From Zymomonas sp. (lineage in GTDB: Bacteria; Pseudomonadota; Alphaproteobacteria; Sphingomonadales; Sphingomonadaceae): a stretch of DNA of 10,000 nt. The number at the start of each line of letters is the position of its first letter. The stretch's first letter is position 1. Under the pieces are notes generated by a model. That model saw only the letters and a list, made by a program, of their open reading frames with translations, had not been told where the DNA came from and did no database searches. The position numbers and the translations under genes are program-made. Positions 1-6,101 of this stretch are shown here, one piece after another. Location of the stretch: assembly GCF_020216885.1 (NCBI RefSeq), contig NZ_JAIWON010000084.1, forward strand, positions 1 through 10,000, written 5' to 3'.

Positions 1-134
1 TGGGCATAATATTCGGCCATTATTTCAGTCGGAACATGATCGCGCGTGGCACGGCCACGGGTCAGAGGTGCCATCCAAATTCTATTTTTTGCGGTAAAAG
101 CGCCAAAGCGGATGGGATCAAACAAGCTAGGCAT
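1..134 (-). CDS. Old Yellow Enzyme family NADH:flavin oxidoreductase (NCR/NemA-like), 5' end only
   Basis: This is the first 44 codons of a minus-strand gene whose remainder lies beyond the left edge. It starts at ATG 134-132 and has a Shine-Dalgarno GGGAG at 148-144 with 9 nt spacing. The visible protein begins MPSLFDPIRFGAFTAKNRIW and continues into MAPLTRGRA and MAEYYA. This is the N-terminal strand and the FMN-binding PLTR turn typical of OYE/NemA reductases, whose Thr contacts the flavin. The family consists of cytoplasmic FMN-dependent ene-reductases that use NAD(P)H to reduce activated C=C bonds. From memory, these residues match NCR, the 2-cyclohexen-1-one reductase of Zymomonas mobilis, which is the main basis for the organism call. 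The catalytic His pair and the C-terminal half are outside the window, so activity cannot be judged here. The gene runs away from the AbrB-type gene on the same strand, after an AT-rich spacer. Confidence 0.9.
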   Translation of the reverse strand, partial: MPSLFDPIRFGAFTAKNRIWMAPLTRGRATRDHVPTEIMAEYYA

Positions 135-226
135 AAACGCAGACTCCCAAAATATCAGCCAAAAATCTGTTACCTTTATAGGGCGTCTATTCTACTCTAT
201 TTTGCCAGATACACCATCCACCACAG

Positions 227-306
227 TATAATATTATAAAAAATATATTTATTATATTTATATATTATCTTACTCAAAAAACATTTTTATGTTTATCTAA
301 AATGTT
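227..306. other. Extremely AT-rich intergenic spacer
   Basis: This stretch between the AbrB-type gene and the OYE gene is almost purely A/T and contrasts sharply with the flanking coding DNA. It contains the perfect 12-bp palindrome TATAATATTATA at 227-238 and alternating TA runs from 241 to 268. It lies upstream of the minus-strand OYE gene and could hold its promoter or a binding region for nucleoid proteins. No convincing -35/-10 pair with correct spacing stands out. I see no gene in it. Confidence 0.6.
276..306 (-). terminator. Candidate AT-rich intrinsic terminator of the yecD-abrB operon
   Basis: On the minus strand the arms AACATTTT (306-299) and AAAATGTT (287-280) are perfectly complementary around an 11-nt loop. 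They are followed by TTTT (279-276). The element lies about 15 nt after the AbrB-type stop codon. The stem is poor in G/C, so this is only a moderate prediction. A second perfect AT-rich inverted repeat (AATAATAG/CTATTATT, 307-326) overlaps the stop codon just before it. Confidence 0.4.
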
Positions 307-321
307 AATAATAGAATACTA

Positions 322-1431
322 TTATTCTAATGGGATCGTTTCTTTCTGTTGCTCAGCTTTATTTCGGCTTAAGCGTCCGGCAATAGTCGGTGCCGTCAAC
401 AAAACCACCACAAAGCGGACTGTCTGCATCCCCATAACAAAAGGCATATCAACCGGACTTGAGGCAGCAACCACCGCAACAGAATCAACACCGCCGGGGC
501 TAGAGGCCAAATAGGCAGTTAAAAAATCGACATGCGCAATTTTAGCTAGAATCAAAGCCAGACCACTACATAAAAGAATCAGAGTCAAAATAGAGGCCAA
601 AACTCGAAAGAAAGAACGGGCAGCATAGCAGACAATCGATCTCGAAAACCGAAGCCCGATACTCCATCCGACTAGACTATAGCTGATAGCAAGCAGCCAT
701 GTCGGCAATTCGATAGTGAACCAACCGACATCCTGAAGAACCACTCCCAGCCCCAAAGGTAATAAGATACCTCCGGCCGGAATCTTAAAACGGGCAGCAA
801 AAAAGGTGGTTACCACAATAAAAGCAAGCGTTTTCAGGAAAGCTGCCAGATGAATCGGTGGAAACCAGATAATATTTGAGACGACAGGATGATGCCCCAT
901 AAATATCTGGGCAATCAAAGAGGCAATCAACGCGACACAAACAACCCGTAAATATTGCATAAAAGCAACCAGCCGGACATCTGCCCCGTAGGATTCTGCC
1001 ATCAGGGTCATCGTCAAGGCGGCTCCGGGTGAAGACCCCCATAATGCCGTGGTTCCTGGTACGACATTAAAGCGAACCAGCAACCAGCCCAGCAATGAAC
1101 TGACCAGAATAACAGATATGACCCCCGCCAAAAACAAAGGCCATTGACGAAGCATCGCATCCAATATCGGAAGCGGCATACTATGGGCGATCATGCAACC
1201 GATCACCCCTTGCGATAGCATGAAAGGCCATCTTGGAACGGCCACCGTCCCTTCCATGACCGCAACCAAAATAGCAGCCGCCATCGCCCCCAGTAACAAC
1301 GCCGCCCCCAGATGAACCACTTCAAACAGACTGATAAAAAGAACAGATCCCAAAAGTAGGCTAGCCCACTGGATCAGAACATGATGGTTAGCAAAGGAAA
1401 AACGGCGACAAGCAGAAGAGAGAATAAACAT
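322..1431 (-). CDS. AbrB-family integral membrane protein (PF05145-type, putative transporter)
   Basis: This 369-aa, strongly hydrophobic protein has about ten membrane segments. It carries the internal duplication that defines the AbrB (formerly 'ammonia monooxygenase') family, known from E. coli AbrB (about 350 aa). Repeat 1 has GSSPGAA at about residues 132-138 followed by RLVAFMQYLRVV (153-164). Repeat 2 has ASSPGGVDS at about 309-317 followed by MGMQTVRFVVV (333-343). Matching SSPG and MQ-R-V signatures sit in both halves, giving an inverted two-half transporter-like architecture. The substrate is unknown, and the name does not refer to the Bacillus transition-state regulator AbrB. The ATG lies only 4 nt after the TAG of the YecD-type gene and lacks a clear Shine-Dalgarno, so translational coupling to that gene is likely. 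The N-terminal 20 residues before the first membrane segment are polar and the exact start is slightly uncertain. Family call is firm; function is not. Confidence 0.85.
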   Translation of the reverse strand: MFILSSACRRFSFANHHVLIQWASLLLGSVLFISLFEVVHLGAALLLGAMAAAILVAVMEGTVAVPRWPFMLSQGVIGCMIAHSMPLPILDAMLRQWPLFLAGVISVILVSSLLGWLLVRFNVVPGTTALWGSSPGAALTMTLMAESYGADVRLVAFMQYLRVVCVALIASLIAQIFMGHHPVVSNIIWFPPIHLAAFLKTLAFIVVTTFFAARFKIPAGGILLPLGLGVVLQDVGWFTIELPTWLLAISYSLVGWSIGLRFSRSIVCYAARSFFRVLASILTLILLCSGLALILAKIAHVDFLTAYLASSPGGVDSVAVVAASSPVDMPFVMGMQTVRFVVVLLTAPTIAGRLSRNKAEQQKETIPLE

Positions 1432-1435
1432 CCGG

Positions 1436-2002
1436 CTATTTCAGAACAATATTCTGACTTTGGACTACATGTGCAAGACGAGGAAATATCTGCTGAACCG
1501 ACATATCATGCAACGCTTGAGAAAAACTGGTGCAACCATCTTCTACAATCACAAGATCATAGCCATGCTCCCATGCCTGCCTTGCGGTTGACTCAACACC
1601 AAAATTGGTTGCGATACCACTTAAGACAATCGTCTGGATGCCCCGCCGTCTTAGTTGAAGATCAAGCTCTGTTCCATAAAAGGCACCCCACTGCCTCTTC
1701 GTAATCACTATATCACCGCTTTGCTTCAAACCCTCTGCAAGCTGATCCCATTCGGGCGAATAACCACCTTCTGGATATTCGGCAGGCTGATCTACATTTC
1801 GCGGTGGCACGTCAGGAAAGTTTTCCGAAAAAGTCACTCTGACCAGAAAAACGGGAGCCCCAGCTTTTCTAAATTTTTTAGCTAGAGTCTTACCAACAGA
1901 GAGCACCTTCTCACCGCTAGAAGGTTCTAATGGCAGATTGATGATACCATTTTGTAAATCAATTAAAACAAGAGCTGTCGTTTCGGGATTAAGGGAAAGC
2001 AT
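1436..2002 (-). CDS. yecD: Isochorismatase-fold hydrolase-like protein, YecD type
   Basis: This 188-aa cytoplasmic protein of the isochorismatase-like fold has the same length, as I recall, as E. coli YecD. It shares distinctive YecD stretches: LVLIDLQNGI (11-20), KRQWGAFYGTEL (102-113) and GIATNFGVESTARQAWE (129-145). In the wider family, Asp, Lys and Cys form the catalytic triad of amidases and hydrolases such as nicotinamidase. Asp15 and Lys102 are present, but the position expected for the nucleophilic Cys is Gly135. From memory E. coli YecD also has Gly here, so this is a subfamily trait rather than a local mutation. Cys-based hydrolysis is therefore doubtful, and the true reaction and substrate are unknown. 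The start is ATG 2002, with GGAGATGA upstream at somewhat long spacing. It is the first gene of an operon with the AbrB-type membrane protein. Confidence 0.82.
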   Translation of the reverse strand: MLSLNPETTALVLIDLQNGIINLPLEPSSGEKVLSVGKTLAKKFRKAGAPVFLVRVTFSENFPDVPPRNVDQPAEYPEGGYSPEWDQLAEGLKQSGDIVITKRQWGAFYGTELDLQLRRRGIQTIVLSGIATNFGVESTARQAWEHGYDLVIVEDGCTSFSQALHDMSVQQIFPRLAHVVQSQNIVLK

Positions 2003-2031
2003 AGTAACGCGTCATCTCCACGATTCAGTGA

Positions 2032-2054
2032 GCGCATAAGACTCAGATATGCGC
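2032..2054. repeat. Inverted repeat GCGCATA-N9-TATGCGC upstream of yecD
   Basis: Perfect 7-bp arms at 2032-2038 and 2048-2054 flank a 9-nt spacer, 30 nt upstream of the yecD start codon. The geometry would suit either a dimeric-regulator operator or a 5'-UTR stem-loop. No T-run follows on either strand, so it is not an intrinsic terminator. The rest of 2003-2229 contains no gene I can support and no convincing promoter. Confidence 0.4.
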
Positions 2055-2229
2055 AATTTATGAAACAGGTTGATTGCTCAATAGAAGCAAGACACCCGAT
2101 AGAATCGATCTGAATATAGACGCCTGTCTAAGAGACTGCCAGTATCGCCTCTCTTCAGAGTAGAGATCCACTTTCAAAGCCCAATAGCCCTGATTAGAAA
2201 CAATTTTTAAGAGAGAATGGGATAGATAC

Positions 2230-2253
2230 AAAAAAAGCACCCTAAAGGTGCTT
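2230..2253 (-). terminator. Intrinsic terminator of tRNA-Gly
   Basis: On the minus strand, AAGCACC (2253-2247) pairs perfectly with GGTGCTT (2241-2235) across a 5-nt loop. The stem runs into an unbroken T tract (2236-2230). It begins 12 nt after the encoded CCA of the tRNA, the expected place for tRNA transcript termination. It should also insulate the yecD operon, read in the same direction, from tRNA transcription. Confidence 0.85.
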
Positions 2254-2265
2254 ATTTTTAGAAAC

Positions 2266-2340
2266 TGGAGCGGGCAAAGGGATTCGAACCCTCGACCCCA
2301 ACCTTGGCAAGGTTGTGCTCTACCCCTGAGCTATGCCCGC
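2266..2340 (-). tRNA. tRNA-Gly (anticodon GCC)
   Basis: A complete 75-nt cloverleaf including an encoded CCA end (2268-2266) can be folded by hand. The acceptor stem is GCGGGCA/TGCCCGC, the D arm GCTC/GAGC, and the anticodon stem CAACC/GGTTG encloses the loop TTGCCAA. The T arm is GAGGG/CCCTT (one G-T pair) around TTCGAAT, and the discriminator base is T. The GCC anticodon decodes the glycine codons GGC and GGU. It is a standalone gene: an intrinsic terminator follows it, and the gene upstream on the same strand is a methyltransferase with its own candidate terminator. No integrase gene or duplicated tRNA 3' end is visible, so there is no sign of its use as an integration site. Confidence 0.97.
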
Positions 2341-2380
2341 TCTGGCATTTCGGTTAACCGTTTCCGGTGCCGTGGAAGGG

Positions 2381-2450
2381 TCACTAGCATTGCTTTTTTA
2401 TTCCAGCAAGCTCTTTTTGCAAAAAAAAATAAAAAAAACGCTTTTTTTTT
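2381..2450 (-). promoter_or_regulatory. Candidate tRNA-Gly promoter with UP-element-like A/T tracts
   Basis: On the minus strand a -35-like TTGCTG (2409-2404) is followed after 17 nt by TAGTGA (2386-2381), a weak match to a -10. This places transcription start roughly 33 nt before the tRNA 5' end. Immediately upstream of the -35 the strand reads T9-GC-A5-GAG, preceded by further T8 and A9 tracts out to 2450. That is the position and composition of an UP element for the RNA polymerase alpha subunit. The -10 is poor and the assignment is by eye. Confidence 0.4.
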
Positions 2451-2460
2451 AAATTTGGGG

Positions 2461-2490
2461 CAAAAAGAACTGAAAAACCAAGTTTTTCAG
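2461..2490 (-). terminator. Candidate intrinsic terminator of the thrC-M16-methyltransferase operon
   Basis: A perfect 9-bp inverted repeat, CTGAAAAAC (2490-2482 on the minus strand) and GTTTTTCAG (2478-2470), has a 3-nt loop. It is followed by the T-rich stretch TTCTTTTTG (2469-2461). It lies about 36 nt after the methyltransferase stop codon. The stem has only three G/C pairs, so it would be a modest terminator. Position and T-rich tail support the call. Confidence 0.5.
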
Positions 2491-2526
2491 AAAGCTATGC
2501 CTTTATCAAAAACGCAAAATTAGGAA

Positions 2527-3402
2527 TCAGTCATTCTTCCAACGGGCAAAAATAGCCGTTGGCAGATTAAGACCTCGTGCTTCTTCTTTGATGGCCATTT
2601 CACCGACTTCAACACAGCCCCCCAAATGTCGGGTAGCTTGAGATAACAGTTCGCCGATAGCTAAGGCTGACATTCTGACAGCATAGACAGTCAAAACTAA
2701 AAATTTTGATTTTTGATCCAATAACTTGACAGCTTCATCAATTAAATCCGATAAATTTTCTTCAAGACGCCAAACTTCATGAGCAGGCCCCCGTCCAAAT
2801 TTGGGTGGATCCATCAAAATACCATCATAACGACGATGGCGACGCACTTCTCTGGCTGTGAATTTCACCGCATCATCAACTATCCAACGGATAGGTTTAT
2901 CCGTAAGCCCAGAAATTTCAGCATTATTCTTAGCAGAAGCAACTGACTTTTTAGACGCATCCACATGGGTAACTTTGCCACCTTTTGCAGCAAGAGCAAG
3001 GCTACCGACGCCCGTATATCCGAAGAGATTAAGAATTTCGGCATCTTCAGTAACACGTTCCCGCATCCAAGCCCATTGTGGTGCCATATCCGGGAAAAAA
3101 GCTAGATGGCGAAAAGACGTGTTTTGAGCCAGAAAACAAACATCTTCCCATTGGAGAAGCCAACCATCCTTAGGCACATAAGGTTTTAAATGCCATCTCC
3201 CGCCGCCATCTTCATCAGAAGCACCGATAAATTCGCCATCAGCTTGCCAGTTATCTTGTGCAGGACGCCACATAGCCTGTGGTTCAGGGCGGATAAAATG
3301 ATAACGGCCATAGCGTTCTAGCTTACGCCCATTTCCACTATCAACCAGTCCATAATCTTCCCATGCTTCGCCTGTCAGGGTGATCAGGGAATCAATCGCC
3401 AT
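2527..3402 (-). CDS. Class I SAM-dependent methyltransferase, RlmI/RlmK-like (COG1092-type)
   Basis: This 291-aa cytoplasmic enzyme has a Rossmann-fold methyltransferase core. Motif I is LNLFGYTGVGSLALA (124-138), the acidic end of strand 2 is HVDAS (146-150), DD is at 176-177, and motif IV is MDPPKFGRG (197-205). This pattern is that of the RlmI/RlmK family, which methylates 23S rRNA. Residues 1-120 form a family-specific N-terminal domain, and no PUA domain of the RlmI kind is apparent. In RlmI, an m5C enzyme, a catalytic Cys is expected in the strand after motif IV. Here that stretch reads VLTVYAVR (236-243) with no Cys; the only cysteines are at 89 and 263. The substrate and methylated atom are therefore open. 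ATG 3402 follows a good AGGA (3411-3408) with 5-nt spacing. It is the last gene of the operon, 27 nt after the peptidase gene. Confidence 0.82.
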   Translation of the reverse strand: MAIDSLITLTGEAWEDYGLVDSGNGRKLERYGRYHFIRPEPQAMWRPAQDNWQADGEFIGASDEDGGGRWHLKPYVPKDGWLLQWEDVCFLAQNTSFRHLAFFPDMAPQWAWMRERVTEDAEILNLFGYTGVGSLALAAKGGKVTHVDASKKSVASAKNNAEISGLTDKPIRWIVDDAVKFTAREVRRHRRYDGILMDPPKFGRGPAHEVWRLEENLSDLIDEAVKLLDQKSKFLVLTVYAVRMSALAIGELLSQATRHLGGCVEVGEMAIKEEARGLNLPTAIFARWKND

Positions 3403-3429
3403 TTTTATCCTGCCTTTTATTTTTTAATT

Positions 3430-4656
3430 TTATGAAATCGTGAGGCCATCACCAACGCTGGCAAGCGCTTCACCTTGGGAAAGAGAATACTGTCCGACAG
3501 AACGAATGTCATCCAAAGAGACAGCATCAATCCATTCGACGACTTCTGAAGGGTTCACAATACGGTTATGAATTTGAATCTGGCGCCCCAGATGATCGCA
3601 ACGGGCAGCCACACCTTCTAGATTCATTAAAAGGCCAGCTCTTGCCTGAGCCTTAGCGCGCTGCAACTCTTCTTCTGAGACAGAAGCAACTGTATCAGCC
3701 ATAATTTGCCGTATCAATGTAAGGGCTTTCGACGCATCTTTTTTATCAGCCGCACAATAGATGCCAAAGATACCCGTTTCAATCCAAGATTGAGACCAGC
3801 TATAGACAGAATAGACTAGTCCCTCTTCTTCCCGAAGAATCTGGAATAAGCGGGAGGACATTCCTCCGCCTAGGATAGAAGCCAGTAAAGCCGAAGCGTG
3901 AGAACGAATATCTTGATAGGAAAAACCGCAATAGCCTAAGGCAATATGGGTTTGGTCACTGTCACGATGGTCATCATAGCGGCCGGTCGTGAATTTTGCT
4001 TTTTCAACAGCCAGTGGTTGGCCTTTATCCCAGTCGCTAAAACGACTTTCAGCCATTTTTAAAAAAGCATCTTCGTCTATTTTCCCAGCGGCCGCGAGGA
4101 CAAAACCTTCTGGTTGATAATATTGTTTAACCCATTGGCTTAAAGCATGACGATCGATAGCTTTTATGCTTGTCTCATTTCCTAAAACCGGCCGCCCCAA
4201 GGCTTGATCTTTAAAAGCAACAGATTGCAGATAATCATGGATAATGTCATCGGGTGTATCATAGGATTCACCCAATTCAGATAAGACAACGCCCTTTTCC
4301 CGTTCAAGCTCTTCTCCATCCAAAGTCGGAGAACGCACCAGATCAGCAACCAACTCCAATCCTAAATCCCAATATTCGGAAAGCATTCTTGCTTGAAAGA
4401 CAGTATGATCTCTAGCTGTCCATGCGTTTAGCTGGCCACCACAGTTTTCAGCCGCCTCGGCAATCATACGAGCATTTCGCCCAGCAGCCCCCTTGAAAAC
4501 CATATGTTCGACCATATGAGCCAGACCACTATAAAGATCTGGTTCGGAGCGAGCGCCCACATTGGAATATAGGCCAACGGCCATCGTCTCAACTCCCGAC
4601 ATCGGTTGAAGAGCGATGGCCAGACCATTAGACAAACGGTGAAGTTTAGGACTCAA
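3430..4656 (-). CDS. M16 family zinc metallopeptidase (MPP/PqqL-like, processing-peptidase type)
   Basis: This 408-aa protein has the usual length of a single-chain bacterial M16B peptidase related to the beta subunit of the mitochondrial processing peptidase. The inverted zinc motif HMVEH is at 47-51 (ligands His47 and His51, general base Glu50). The third ligand, Glu127, sits in the E-x6-E segment 120-127. The second half carries GGGMSSRLFQILREEEGLVY (263-282), with the Arg and Tyr typical of the C-terminal M16 domain. No signal peptide is seen, so it should act in the cytoplasm. The start codon is TTG (4656-4654), overlapping the thrC TGA as TTGA. No in-frame ATG lies close upstream, and the conserved N-terminal RLSNGLAIA begins at residue 7, so the true start must be at or very near here. 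A thrC-M16 gene pair is common in alphaproteobacteria. Its substrate is unknown. Confidence 0.9.
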   Translation of the reverse strand: MSPKLHRLSNGLAIALQPMSGVETMAVGLYSNVGARSEPDLYSGLAHMVEHMVFKGAAGRNARMIAEAAENCGGQLNAWTARDHTVFQARMLSEYWDLGLELVADLVRSPTLDGEELEREKGVVLSELGESYDTPDDIIHDYLQSVAFKDQALGRPVLGNETSIKAIDRHALSQWVKQYYQPEGFVLAAAGKIDEDAFLKMAESRFSDWDKGQPLAVEKAKFTTGRYDDHRDSDQTHIALGYCGFSYQDIRSHASALLASILGGGMSSRLFQILREEEGLVYSVYSWSQSWIETGIFGIYCAADKKDASKALTLIRQIMADTVASVSEEELQRAKAQARAGLLMNLEGVAARCDHLGRQIQIHNRIVNPSEVVEWIDAVSLDDIRSVGQYSLSQGEALASVGDGLTIS

Positions 4657-6050
4657 AGCTGAAACCCAGCATCGATATAGGCCTGAATTGTCTGACGCGA
4701 GGCAGGCAATTCAACATAGCGTTCTTCACGGCTGTAAAGATCAGCTAAACGATGCGGCAGAGGCGCTTCTTTCCCCGTAATACGGGAAACGGCATCAGGG
4801 AATTTTGCCGGATGTGCCGTTGCCAAGGTAACAACCGGAACATCTTTCGGAAGATCCGTTTCACGGGCGGCGGCCAAACCAATAGCCGTATGAGGATCAA
4901 TAACCTGTCCTGCCTTATCTGAAGCCCAACGCATGGTGGCTGCCATTTCATCGGGATCAATGCGTTTGCTGCTGAATATCGTTGCAGCTTGCTGGCGCAT
5001 TGCATCAGAAATCTGGATAGCACGACTCTGTTCAAATTGCGCCATGGTAGCGGCCAAAGAAGCCGCATCCCGACCATGAAGATCAAAAAGCAGACGTTCA
5101 AAATTGGAACTGATCTGGATATCCATCGACGGCGCATCAGTCGGCGTCACACTACCGACAGAATAGTCACCCGCAGATAATGCCCGATAAAGAATATCGT
5201 TGATATTGGTTGCAACGATCAACTTTTCGACAGGAAGCCCCATTTTTTTGGCAGCATAACCCGCAAAAACATCACCAAAGTTACCGGTCGGAACAGAAAA
5301 AGCTACTTTCCTATCAGGTGCACCGAGACGAACAGCCGCATAGAAATAATAAACGATCTGAGCCATCAAGCGTGCCCAGTTAATCGAATTAACAGCGCCC
5401 AGACGATGACGTTTTCTAAAGTCGCTATCGTTGAACATGGCTTTGACAATAGCCTGTGCATCATCAAAGCTACCGTCAATTGCGACATTATGAACATTGT
5501 TATCAAGAACTGTCGTCATTTGGCGACGTTGAACTTCAGAAACACGGCCATTGGGATGCAACATCACAATTTGCACGCCAGCCCGTCCAGCAACAGCAGA
5601 TATGGCCGCCGATCCAGTATCACCGGAGGTTGCTCCGACGATTGTCAGATCCTGTCCTTTTTCTTCGGAAAGGAATTTTTCAAATAAATGACCAAGAAGC
5701 TGCAAAGCAACATCCTTGAAAGCCAAGGTCGGGCCATGGAATAATTCCAGCAAGAAATGCCGTTCATCTAATTGAACCAACGGCGTAACAGCTGCATGGT
5801 TGAACTGACCATAAGCGGCTTCACACAGATTTTTTAATGCCTGATCGTCCAGCACGCCACTGACAAATGGCCGCATAACTGCGACAGCTGTATCGACATA
5901 GGATAGCCCCGCTAATGCAGCGATATCCTCGCGGCTGAAGGCTGGCCAATTTTCTGGCACATAGAGACCACCATCCGAGGCAAGCCCGGTTAAGGTAACG
6001 CCTTTAAAATCCTGCGCGGCTGCCGCGCCCCTTGTACTGATATAGCGCAT
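4653..6050 (-). CDS. thrC: Threonine synthase
   Basis: This 465-aa cytoplasmic PLP enzyme converts O-phospho-L-homoserine and water to L-threonine and phosphate, the last step of threonine biosynthesis. The N-terminus MRYISTRG and length match the E. coli/yeast-type (long) threonine synthase class. PLP is expected on Lys112 in HGPTLAFKDVALQ (105-117). The phosphate-binding and substrate loops ATSGDTGSA (140-148) and PTGNFGD (254-260) are intact, as are VNSINWARLMAQ (220-231) and the C-terminal TAHPAKFPDA. ATG 6050 fits the family N-terminus, though the Shine-Dalgarno is weak. The gene is the first of a three-gene operon with the M16 peptidase (4-nt overlap) and the methyltransferase. No Thr/Ile-rich leader peptide was seen upstream, so attenuation of the enteric thr type is not supported. 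A short palindrome lies 37 nt upstream of the start. Confidence 0.97.
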   Translation of the reverse strand: MRYISTRGAAAAQDFKGVTLTGLASDGGLYVPENWPAFSREDIAALAGLSYVDTAVAVMRPFVSGVLDDQALKNLCEAAYGQFNHAAVTPLVQLDERHFLLELFHGPTLAFKDVALQLLGHLFEKFLSEEKGQDLTIVGATSGDTGSAAISAVAGRAGVQIVMLHPNGRVSEVQRRQMTTVLDNNVHNVAIDGSFDDAQAIVKAMFNDSDFRKRHRLGAVNSINWARLMAQIVYYFYAAVRLGAPDRKVAFSVPTGNFGDVFAGYAAKKMGLPVEKLIVATNINDILYRALSAGDYSVGSVTPTDAPSMDIQISSNFERLLFDLHGRDAASLAATMAQFEQSRAIQISDAMRQQAATIFSSKRIDPDEMAATMRWASDKAGQVIDPHTAIGLAAARETDLPKDVPVVTLATAHPAKFPDAVSRITGKEAPLPHRLADLYSREERYVELPASRQTIQAYIDAGFQL

Positions 6051-6069
6051 GATGTCCGCTCAATTCTGA

Positions 6070-6101
6070 AATATAACAACATGACCTTTGCCTCAGGCAA
6101 A
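6070..6101 (-). promoter_or_regulatory. Candidate thrC promoter/operator region with 15-bp palindrome
   Basis: TTTGCCT-C-AGGCAAA (6087-6101) is a perfect palindrome with 7-bp arms. Its TTGCCT half (6100-6095, minus strand) could serve as a -35 box, with TATATT (6075-6070) as -10 after 19 nt. This is a long spacer, and transcription would start only about 13 nt before the thrC ATG. The overlap of palindrome and -35 would suit a repressor site. It is equally possible that the palindrome is a chance or RNA-level element. The remainder of the spacer 6102-6268 holds nothing I can assign. Confidence 0.3.

Noticed and set aside
2058-2240. Minus-strand open frame of 60 codons between the tRNA and yecD
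   Set aside because: It would start inside the tRNA terminator hairpin, has no Shine-Dalgarno and resembles no protein I know.
2266-2340. tRNA-Gly as an integration site for a mobile element
   Set aside because: No integrase, direct repeat of the tRNA 3' end or change in gene content is seen. Flanking genes are housekeeping.
2248-2523. Plus-strand open frame of 91 codons with SGQRDSNPRPQPWQG near its N-terminus
   Set aside because: It is the antisense translation of tRNA-Gly plus flanking homopolymer tracts. This string is a well-known artefact of translating tRNA genes, and the frame has no ribosome site.
4745-5137. Minus-strand frame of 130 codons inside thrC
   Set aside because: It is an out-of-frame shadow of thrC, with no ribosome site and no family resemblance.
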